From the NCBI GenBank assembly GCA_034698045.1, contig JAQGAU010000237.1:1-33525 (forward strand): a stretch of DNA of 33,525 nucleotides, read 5' to 3'. The DNA is from Paramacrobiotus richtersi. Lineage: Eukaryota; Tardigrada; Eutardigrada; Parachela; Macrobiotidae. Shown here piece after piece: positions 1 to 9,701 of the stretch. Below the pieces are notes generated by a model that was given only the letters and a program-made list of their open reading frames with translations, did not search any database and was not told where the DNA came from. The position numbers were made by a program, and so were the translations under genes. Numbering within the stretch: the stretch's first letter is position 1; every line of letters begins with the position of its first letter.

Positions 1-547
1 ACCGGCAGACGGCGCTGAGACTGACGTGGCACTGGTCCCTGATTGGAGATGACCGTGCGCATATTTCCGTTTCGACGGTTGTAATCCTAAATCACAATAA
101 AACAAATTCACGTCATGAACTTCTGACATTCAAAAGTATACTGCCGGACTTTTCCTTTACACGAAACCAGCCATATTCAGTAAATTTTTTTAAATCGAAA
201 CATTTGAGTTCTCTATTCGAGTACAAAATTTCAGCTTTTGAAATTTTAAAGGTCTCGCTGTATAATTATACCTGTCCATCGCGCTCCAAATTCGGCACAT
301 ACTGTCCACGATGAGAATATCCACGAGGGGCAGTACCATCCATTCCCTCGTTGCCAGTGTTGTACTCGTTCCAGGAAGTGGTACTGCCAGGACCAGAGCC
401 GCTCAAGGGAGTGGAGCATCGTTTCGGTTCGAAGGCGGACACGTTAGATCCAGCAGACAGGAACACGGCTTCATAATCACAGCTGGTATCCAGAAGAGAT
501 TCTTGGCCCGTTTGGGATACATCTAAACTGTTCTGATCCTCAAACAT
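1..547 (-). CDS. 5' end of an unrecognised gene, cut by the left edge
   Basis: Two coding exons are visible. The first runs from an ATG at 547 down to 272 (92 codons) and ends at a CAG|GTATAA donor. The second starts at 86 after a TTTAG acceptor, stays in frame (phase 0) and leaves the window at base 1. The product begins MFEDQNSLDVSQ. It is rich in Ser, Thr, Gly and Pro, with no hydrophobic segment, and the second exon turns basic (NRRNGNMR, then RQSQRRLP). That composition fits a disordered N-terminus of a regulatory or RNA-associated protein, but this is only an impression. I do not recognise a family. The start is the first ATG after an in-frame stop-limited stretch, and a TTGCAAG just before it could also be an acceptor, so the protein may start further upstream. 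Confidence 0.55.
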
Positions 548-1652
548 CTTGCAACCTTTTACAACAGGAAACAATACAACCTTCGAACTATCACTCCAAC
601 CATGAAAACTGACAGTACTGACTAATGAAGAAAACTAAATTTCAGTGGATCACTATTCCTACTCGTCGACTGATCTTCGCCTGCGACCGCAACAGACTAA
701 TTTGGCTGTTTCCAAAATGCGCAGTAGAGCTGGTAAATTTAAACCAGAATAGAAAATCCTGTCGTACTGTAGAAGTACGCGCAAAGTACTATACAGAACA
801 ACTTTTTTTAACCGCATTTTATCTGTACTCCTCCTATGGAGATTAATAGTGCGTGTGGCCATTATTTCCTTGTGGACTGTACGGACTTGATGACGTAAAT
901 AAACTGTGTGATGCAATTGCAAGTGCATAACGAAGGTCAATGATATTGGACCGATCCCGGCAAATTACCAGCAGCTTAAAGGATCGGTGATGCGTTCGGT
1001 TTCAATCTGATTAAATCTCGGATTCCGTTCTCTTTTGTGCGTATAATTTTATCTGTAAATTTCCGGGTACATTACGCTGTACGAAAACGATTTCGTCTGG
1101 GAAAAATGTAGGTACCAGGACAAATACGGTTTCCGGAAGCTTTCGTGGTAACTTTGCTGTGGGCTGATGGTTTGATATTTCAAACCCTTGATACCCTTTG
1201 AATGTTATAGTGGTTGATGATATTTTTTTCATTATTACAGATCTGTAATTGGCTCGAAGCAGCGCAATATTTTTTTAGCTATCGCACCATCAGAAGCACG
1301 CTATCCGAAATTTTATGATTGGTGGAATAAATATTGTGAACTGTAAAAACTAATATGCAACGATACGGTGAGCGAAAATATGATACCACATAGCCATCGA
1401 TTCTTTTTTTTCGAACAGAACCAATGCATGTTAAAAAACAAACAAACCAGTGCGAGTAGCAAAAATCAAATCTAAAAACGAAAATAATCAACTCTTCCGA
1501 TCTGAAAGAAATCTGAAAAACATGATGAATAACATACCAGAGTAACACTACAGGACCACAATGTCAGAATTACGAAAACAACAAATGAAAAACTTGGAAA
1601 TATCTAAATTATACCGGAATATTATGTGCAATTGTGGTCACGTACGAACATG
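548..1652. other. Intergenic stretch, no supported gene
   Basis: AT-rich sequence between the left-edge gene and the 3' end of the coiled-coil gene. The longest open frame that looks faintly protein-like is on the minus strand at 1011-1232 (73 codons, begins MKKISSTTITFKG). It has no flanking exons that extend it and no recognisable motif, so I do not call it. Nothing else is seen. Confidence 0.4.
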
Positions 1653-2625
1653 TTAATATACAGCTGCTCGCGATTGCTGGGACTTCCGGGACACGCGCAA
1701 CAGATCGACGCCAAGAAATCTGCGGCATACCACATCAATGAAGAGATATAAGCCCAGAAAGCACAGGAAAGCGATCCCCCAGCGGATGGATCTGAAGGGC
1801 AGATAACGCTGCGTCATAGAGGTGGCCTTGCGCACTGCTTGTCCAATCTTGGCACGAAATGTTGGCAGCAGTCGGGATTCCACAGCACCGCGCTGCTCTT
1901 TGTCCAAAACCTGTCACACCAAAAATAAATGAAGAAACAGTAATCAGCAAAATAATTTCGCAGTCGAGCGAGCGAAAGCCAGAATAATAGATGGATTTTT
2001 TAGAAATATTAGGTAGCATAAACCATTACTATTAGGTCGTGGATGACAGATAATGGACTTTTACCACGTCGATCTTTGCCATAACAGAGTTTTACCACAA
2101 AATTAAACTGAGAAAATCGAGCAAGTATTTTAAAAACATGAGATGTTATATTACCGACTGCTGCAAGGCCAGTTCGGCGATTTGTTTATGAAGGTCATTG
2201 ATTTCCATTTCAGCTTCGTGCAGGCGTTTTTCGGACATAGACATCTCCTCTTCGTAGCTGTTTAGCTCCTTTTCACGTGTCTGGAGTGTTTGACGCAGGG
2301 AAGCTATTTGATTCTGTTCCTGTCATCAAAAGGTCGATAAAACACGAGATGCCAGGTTTATTTCACCACGTTGGCCGTTGGCTCATTAATAAGAATTTAT
2401 TTTACTGTGCAATGCCAACCGAAATACTGCACATTCTATGGAAATCAGAACTATCTTCGGAACTCAGATAGGATATTCAAATTCTGTACATGTAGCGAGA
2501 AGCATACGTACCTGTTCTAACTCCTGATTCAGTTTTACCATCTGCGAAGTGCGATCTTCCAAATACAGAAGTTTTTCTTGTAGGTTAATAATATCATCAG
2601 TTGCCGCAAACCCCAGATCAGGCAT
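1653..2625 (-). CDS. Small tail-anchored coiled-coil protein
   Basis: Three phase-0 exons (2625-2512, 2319-2155, 1910-1653) encode about 178 residues and end at TAA. Residues 10-95 are a charged heptad-like helix (for example REKELNSYEEEMSMSEKRL), so a coiled coil is likely. A basic linker then leads to one strongly hydrophobic segment at about residues 137-155 (WGIAFLCFLGLYLFIDVV), followed by a short basic tail ending RAAVY. One membrane span near the C-terminus without a signal peptide is the layout of tail-anchored tethers and SNARE-like proteins of the ER, Golgi or mitochondria. I cannot match a named family. The open frame continues upstream of the ATG to an ATTATAG acceptor at 2646 (TELSIT precedes the Met), so the real protein may have further N-terminal exons. 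Confidence 0.6.
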
Positions 2626-2645
2626 TGTGATACTCAGTTCAGTCT

Positions 2646-3851
2646 ATAATAATATTGTGGAGAGAAAAACAAGGGGAACTACCAGAACACTGCTGAATGC
2701 AGAAAATACAGTTAACCTTCCAACAATCCAACCTTCCCTGTATTCAAGGTGTTGCTTATTAATAAAGCGATCGATTTTTACTTCAATCAACAAGCCAAAA
2801 GAGCTCAACACAACAATGGATAGTGTTACAATTATTTTGAAGATTCAAATGTTCGTCCAGAGTCCAGTGACCGACTCTAGTCCAAATCGGGACTGCAGTA
2901 CCACCGCCCGGAGACGGTTAACGCAGTAAGATTTCGGGCCTCGGAGACGTCAACATCCAAGAATTAAGTGCTCCGTTTTCCAAAACACTTTTTTTGGGCT
3001 TCCGTTGCTGCCCTTTTCAGTACCGTAGCATGGTTTCGTTAAAATGCGCTTATATTAACTGTTTGGGTTTAATCAATCGCACAGGTTTAACCACAATTAA
3101 TCCGTCATATTATAAAACATATTAGTTGATTTGGATTACCAAGGGCCAAGAGGAAAAAGATAGGTACAAGTGTTGCCTAGTCTATAGCTTCCACCGTTGT
3201 ACCGTATTACTACCATCTGAATTAGAGTAAGAGTTATATATCGTAGAGTATAGATTTCTGTCGCTTATCCATTATTTAAGCCTGTTAGTAAAGTTTTGGT
3301 TCCTTTTTGGCACGCCCTAAAATACAGTAATTAGCTGTAGAATTTCCGGCAAAATTTTTGCAGTTTCTTTACCGGTATACTTCAAGTACAGATATTGCAT
3401 GGTTCAAATACTGCATGTCTATAACATAATTATAACATATGCGTGTAAGGTTTGTATACATAGTATCACAATTCATTCCTCGCACCGGTTTTCGTAGCAA
3501 CAATCGTTTTTTCCCTCTACATCACTCCAGGTTAATTTTATTGCTCTTGTACGCTGTGTTGTTGTTGTACAAACACAATTTCCAGTAGCTTAACATTAGC
3601 TGCTATCTGCTGGGGAACGCCAACAATAGTAACAACCAACTGCAATGTGGTTAACTTCGGTATAATTCAAAAATTACTTTGTTCATCCAGAAACCGTCTA
3701 GCATACCTATCAACTGAATCAGAGCACGACGAAGTTTGCATGATTTGAAAGTTTGATCAGATTCCGCTTCGAATTATACTACGTACAGATTAATCAATGA
3801 GCCGATAAATTTTTGTATAAATTCTGCACTGTACAACGCATTTCCCCAGGA
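2646..3851. other. Spacer between divergent genes
   Basis: About 1.2 kb between the minus-strand coiled-coil gene and the plus-strand orphan gene, so it probably holds both promoters. It may also hide upstream exons of the coiled-coil gene. No coding exon with a convincing donor and acceptor was found. A TTTCCCCAG directly before the start codon of the next gene looks like a splice acceptor, so a 5' UTR intron of that gene could lie here. Confidence 0.35.
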
Positions 3852-4817
3852 ATGAGTCAAACCTCCATTCGTCTACATTCTGACTGTCACTTAGGCCTCC
3901 GCTGCACGTGCCATGCAGATCTGGAGTCTTCCCGACCGAATTTACTGGCAACATGTGACGTCTACATTCTTCCACATACCAACAGCGGGGATTCAGAAGA
4001 AGTCCCGAGGTTCTGCGGTGTTTATGATTCCGGACACGTCGTTTTTAACGATGATCGTGAAGTACTTAAGTACATACAGTACAGCAGCTCCGTTTTGGGC
4101 AGTTTCCTGTATAGCTACACACAGTTTCGCTTAAACCGTTTTTTGTAAAATATATATACAATTTCTTGTAGGAATCCAGCTCCTTTTCCCAGTTTGATAT
4201 ATCGCAGAATGGATATGATCTAGTGCGCTACTATATATCGGGCGTTATTGACCAAAATAACGCGTCATGCACCGCCTTCGCGTTACGCGACGAGAAAGGT
4301 CACTTGCTGTGCCATTTCCGCGCGAGGGATAGAACAACATCCACAATTTTGTCGGTGGCACTTCAGCAAGCAGAAAAACTGGCACATCTTCTGAGAACTC
4401 CGGATGTTGTTTTTTCGGCCAAGGTCTACGAAGGACTTGTTCTGCTGAAACCGCAGTATATTGCTCTGTTCAAAGATCGCATGTTTGCTCAAGGACCCAG
4501 TAACGATGTATGCAGCGTGCAGTTACAGCTTACACAAACTCAGACTGTTATGTGTTTTTTATTGTTCTAGGTTGCTAAAAATCCTAAAAAAGAAGCTTCG
4601 GTACATTGTTTACTTGATGAAATCGAATTCCGTCCTTATGGGAACGATGGGCGTGGCATGCGTGTCGAGAGAAAAAGGTTATGGAAAAAGGATACTGTGT
4701 CCTACTTATGGTTCATCACCGCGGAGGAAAGGTCAGCTTTTTTTGCTTTAACCACATTTCCCCATCAGCTGGATTCCATTATGGTTTCGGCCAATCAATG
4801 TACGGGAGCAAATATGA
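3852..4817 (+). CDS. Unrecognised 251-residue protein, four exons
   Basis: Exons 3852-4061, 4172-4507, 4571-4731 and 4769-4817 join in frame (GT-AG introns of 110, 63 and 37 nt) and total 756 nt with a TGA stop. The start is an ATG (MSQTSIRLHSDCHL) just after a TTTCCCCAG, which may be the acceptor of a 5' UTR intron. The N-terminus has three His/Cys-rich spots (LHSDCHLGLRCTCHAD) that could bind metal. The middle has alternating strands and a helix (YYISGVIDQNN, then FALRDEKGHLLCHFRAR). The C-terminus is rich in Trp and Arg (RKRLWKKDTVSYLWF, then WIPLWFRPINVREQI). I see no signal peptide or membrane span. I do not recognise the family. The strand-strand-helix order loosely recalls an RNase H-like fold, but I saw no catalytic carboxylate pattern. 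Confidence 0.65.
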
Positions 4818-5834
4818 TGAAAGCGACAAATCAAGAATGTAATCATCATCTGATGAGAGTAGCAGACAGTGCATGATAAGCACTTTTCTTATCAAAATCC
4901 AAGTAACTCCGGACACTGTGTTAGTAGCGAGTTTGTCAACGTGGAAGCCCAGAGTAAACAGCGTTTAGCTCTACGTCAATGAAATAATATGATCTAGACG
5001 AATATTAATTATCGTCACACCTCTTGTGATTTCTTCATGTGTAAACGGTATATATGTTGAATGTTCATTTTTTCTAATAAACTCGATGCATATACGCTTT
5101 TAATTGCAAGCAGTAAAGCTTTATTCCTACCATAGCTGTTTGTACATCTCCAGTTACACGAACATTGCAGCAAATGTGAGCTCGACCTGCCGTATGTTAT
5201 CTGCCTCCAGTTCCGATGCTGCAGCCACTGCCATAATAATTCGTAACAATTGTAGTTTCGTTGCTGCTTTTTGCGCACGTTCTTTTGTTTGCTTTTAAAC
5301 CATCCATTTTGATGCTGCATGTGGTGTTGAACCATTTGGAGAACTTCTGTTGCACAGTTGCCGCAAACTGATGAGGGGGCATACAGTACAATTCCTATAC
5401 TAGTATATGCCTCCAACTTGCGGTTTTACAAGTCAGTATGTTTACTGCATAGGAAACCTTGTGCACATTGAAAATTTATTCGATATCAAAATTCACACCC
5501 GTAACAAAAAGAAAAACTCAAAAATAGGATTTTGCTAAACAGGAAAACTTTTTACGCTCGATCAAACGTCAACTAACATCATATGGCCGGTGTTGCATGG
5601 CCCTAACATGTCCAACAATACGATAAAGAAACGTAAGGGAAGGAGATCCTTCCGACTTCCACAGAAAATTCATACAAAAACTTATGATTAAGCCATAGCG
5701 ATTAATATACAGAATAAATAGCATACCAAAAAGTAATACTCACACAACTTCGTGAGATAAACAAGAACAGGCAACAAACCTTTCGGCATACCATTATAAT
5801 TCAACAAGGCATGTTACGCTTACTCGATCAACAT
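4818..5834. other. Tail-to-tail spacer with candidate poly(A) signals
   Basis: This 1.0 kb lies between the stop of the plus-strand orphan gene and the stop of the minus-strand RBFOX-like gene, so both 3' UTRs probably fall here. AATAAA on the plus strand at 5076-5081 could serve the upstream gene. TTTATT at about 5118 (AATAAA on the minus strand) could serve the RBFOX-like gene if its 3' UTR is about 700 nt. A 133-codon minus-strand open frame at 5015-5416 is Gln/Asn/Cys-rich with no splice support, and I treat it as chance. Confidence 0.4.
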
Positions 5835-8800
5835 TCATGGACGGGTTGAGAACCAGGAATCCATCACGGGGAGATCCCAGCCGGATCCCAAAGTCCCACG
5901 GGTATCGTGCGACACACGACCTGCAGCCCCAACTGAACGACCAGGAACACTGCAAGCAAAACGAGATAAATTAATTCACGAGCGGGATTCTGTTAGTAAG
6001 ACATCGCGAACGAAATCAAGCCGCCGCAACCCATCAAAATAGCGAAATTTAAAGCTACATGATTTACTATTGTAACTTACGAAGGGATCCCGGAAGTCCA
6101 ACCTGCCAATGGGTTACGCCCCGAACCGGAACGGGAAGATTGCCCAATGTACAGACTACCAAAATCCTGGGGCAGCTGCTCCACGTTAGCCAACTGTTCG
6201 CGTTGCATTTCTTGCGCATAATGACGATACGGATTCTGAGGCATCCCCGAACTATTACCGCCTTGAGCTTGCTGTAAATAAAAAATCCGGTTATCCCCAA
6301 AATGTATCATGACATCACGATTAACTCAGCTTGCTGTCACTTTTCTTATTACGTACTTCTACTGACTTTATTAAAGATTATCCATGTTATGAATGCCTAC
6401 GAATACCAGACACAGGAGATACTGACCATAAATCCACTTTCGCCTCCCTCACTCATACTGCGCGATCGCCACTGGCTAGTACCCGGGTAAGCACGATGCC
6501 CTGCCCCATGTTGATGCATGCCCGGGAAAACATGCTGCGTTGCATAGTCGAGGTCAATCGGGCTGGTGCTCTGCAGCCCAGTCATGTCAGCGCTCAGCGA
6601 GCGCAAATACTGACCTACGAAACGAAAATTCAGGCATTCCCCGCAATATTTCAGCTGAAGAAATAACTTACGAACGGAACAAGGCTTCGGAGTCGCATCG
6701 TTAACCTAAGAGTGCAAAAAATATCACATGTGCCCGAAACCCTGGTGTTCGATTATGCTGCAATCTAATCTGAGAAGGACCCGGTACGTACATATCCGAA
6801 TTAAAAAAAATCAGAAATTTAAAAAACCGGACGCCAATTCGAAATATGAGCAACTTTAATTTTCAATGCTAGCTGCGAACTTTCCGGCAGAATATAATCG
6901 ATCAGATCAGCGGTAATTGTAACTAGAACGGGTTACGACTACCGCTGAGTTCCCGGCAAAACTACAAATTCAAATGACAATACCGGCACGAGAGGTCGAA
7001 GGTACTAGAACTGTGCGACAATTAGGCTGACTACAGTTAACTAACAAAACCATCTGTTTACGATACCGTTCACGGCTAATGCTACACATTTTTCTTAATT
7101 ATAGTGATAGAATCAGTCTATGGTATAAAATAACGTAAGTCGTTGAGTTACCTCGATCTGGCGATTGTTCTTCACCGTATGGTGAAGACGCATCTTTGCT
7201 TCACTGGCGTCCGCTTCTGACGCCATCGTAACGAATCCAAATCCCTAAAACAAACTGCTGATGATAACAATATAATAACTATTGTTATTTAAAAATACTG
7301 ACATTCTGTAACGCAAAGGGCGAATGAAGACGGAATGCGCAATGAAAACGCTGTCAGTGATTACAAAGGTCACAGAGCTAAGTTAACTGGTAACGGTAAT
7401 TAGTTATAAATTTATAAATACTGCTTCACTAGCTAATGGTTCCAGAAAGTTGCGATCATTAAAAATGGCAGTTCATTTAATAACAAAAGTATATAAAATT
7501 ATCGTTTTTCCGCTAATTATCCCGTTGATCACAGCACTGCTTGCCTTGGATCCTCGGTCGTTAAAGATGATTTCGGTCTGCACAACGGGTCCAAATTCCT
7601 GAAAAAAAAATATGTGAACATAAAATCTGTTGTATACGAACAACTTGCACTATTTCATCGCTTTACAGCAGTTCAAGCAGATGCGATGCGTATCTTTCCG
7701 GATGACTCACCTCGAACATTTCTTTCAGATCCTCTTCGCGATATTTGAATGGTATGTTCGAGACGTGCAGTCGCTTCGGACGCACAACCGATACATCGAA
7801 GTGCTCCTCTTCCTTCAGGTCTCGAAAAAAATCAGAATGTCCCTAAAAACAGTTGCTGTAAGTGGTACTAACTGTATCTTTTCGGCAAACAACGGTCAAA
7901 TTGTAGCTTAACCAGCGAAAAGGAAAACCAAGATGGCGTCCGTAACGTAACTGCCAGGTCACTGTGGGTCAACAAACACCTCTCTTTACCGGACGACTTA
8001 TAACGTCCATGAGCGGTATTTATTGCACTATAATAATGAAATCTTTCTATAAGAATTTAGGAATGATTTTTAAAGCTGACTGCCGAAAAAAAAACAGTTT
8101 AGGAAATTACCCGCTACTGAGATGCATGTTAAGGGCTGAATCCTGAACTACAGTAGAAACAAGTGAAAATCTGGCGAGTTTTGATTTACCTGCGCCGAGT
8201 TGTTACGAGAGGATCCGTAAAAGCTGTCAGTACTGAAGGAATGGCTGCTGTCAGAGATAAGCGAGCTTCGATTTCCCCACTGCATGGATCTTTCCATGCG
8301 GCGAAGATTTTCCCGGATCACAGCCTCCTCGTTAGCATCTTCCTCCAGGCCTAAAAACGCTCGGCTAATAGAAACAGGAGAACTATAACGGTTACCATCC
8401 CGCTGACGGTACGCCTGTTCGAAGACCGAATCGACAGCCATTTCTTTTCCCGCGGAATGCCACAAAAAAATTAGTCAGACAATGGGTTACGCAGTTAACT
8501 GCACAGCAGTGCTGGTCAAAAAAGGATTTATAAGGCAACGCTAACAGCCTGATACTGCTGGTAAGGGGAGCCACATGCATTGGCAGTGTTACCGGAAAAT
8601 ATCTGCGTAACCGAGAGAACAAAGAAGAAGTGTAAAGTTAGTCATCTTTATCTGATCTGCTCGCCATTGGCTAACCAGCCCTTGGCCAGCCTTAGCGTAC
8701 CCAACATCGTCATATTGCACGAGTGCAGAGCATCTTTCCGTACGTACGAAACCAAGATCCAGGTGAAATAGAACAAAAACTGGACACGTGCTAATTCGTT

Positions 8801-8903
8801 CGGCGTTTGGTTACTTACGCTGAGAAATCCTCAGAAGGTCATTGATAGTGCGGATGTTATCCAGCTTGTTCAACTGCGACTCGTCTCGGTCAATCGCGAG
8901 CAT
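5835..8903 (-). CDS. RBFOX: RBFOX-like RNA-binding splicing regulator, one RRM
   Basis: A single RRM is spread over exons 7842-7711, 7598-7545 and 7244-7152 and continues into a 34-nt exon at 6705-6672. RNP2 reads LHVSNIPF and RNP1 reads GFGFVT. The flanks EIIFNDRGSKGFGFV and IEVNDAT are near-identical to Fox-1 proteins, whose RRM binds (U)GCAUG in introns to steer alternative splicing. The His and Phe of LHVSNIPF and both Phe of GFGFVT, known RNA contacts in human RBFOX1, are kept. Downstream exons 6614-6427, 6271-6081 and 5949-5835 code a low-complexity Ser/Gly/Gln/Arg tail. The N-terminal exon is 8441-8190. An ATG at 8441 gives 352 residues. An upstream exon 8903-8819 (MLAIDRDESQ) can splice in frame, but only with a weak acceptor at 8442, so that start is uncertain. 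The intron after 7545 is GC-AG. Confidence 0.9.
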
Positions 8904-9701
8904 GATGAAAATTCCAGACTGGTAGTAATTTATAAAGCCCTAAATGAGCTTAATTAGTATTACTACTCTATAAAAGTATTAAGCGTTAACCGCAGAAGCA
9001 AGAAAATGATTTTCATACTGAAGTGCAGCAACAATAAATCTCATAGGCCTGGCGCGATTGTGGACGGACAGACTATGACAAGCGCCATTAGACAAAAAGG
9101 ATACTAAAACCTTTAGTTCCAAACGAGAGAGCAAACAGAGCGTTTGTCGAAGCGGGCTGAGATGTTATCGTGAATCCATCATTTTTTATATGCGCCTTTG
9201 ATAATTTATTCAGTCTCCCCCGATAAACATCTATGTACGGCGCTTTCGGTCTGGGAACGCGATAACAGAACCAAAGCAACAACAACAGCCAGCATCCGTT
9301 GGCGCAAGCGCCACACGTGCAACAAGTGTCGGCATGCCACGTGCATTGTACGGTACGCCGATTTATACGGTACAAACGCTGTACTGCTGTACGTGAGTAT
9401 TAATTATGATTCATTATTTACTAAAAGATGACTTTCTCCCATTACCCAAAAACGGATTAGGCCACAAAACAAGTGCAGAAATTTCCTAATGACATTGTAA
9501 TTTTCTACGGAGTTTATCTGAATGCAAGGTAAGATAATGATGTCCATCCAAATTCCAACAAATAAAATGCAAAAAACAGCTAAACGATAAAAACATACAT
9601 AACATCGTCACTGATTCGTCAGTACAATGTGAAGAAATAAAACCAAGAAAACAACGGATGACAACAGTTCTAAAATATATAGAAGAGAACGATGAAAACT
9701 T
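8904..9701. other. Spacer between RBFOX-like gene and glycogenin
   Basis: About 800 nt separating two genes on the same strand. It should hold the promoter of the RBFOX-like gene and the 3' UTR of glycogenin. The open frame of the RBFOX 5' exon continues upstream to a TTTAG acceptor at about 8940, so further 5' exons may lie here. Overlapping open frames at 9088-9431 on both strands have no splice partners or motifs and are not called. Confidence 0.35.

Noticed and set aside
5015-5416. 133-codon minus-strand open frame rich in Gln, Asn and Cys
   Set aside because: No splice-linked partner, no motif, and it lies where two convergent 3' UTRs are expected.
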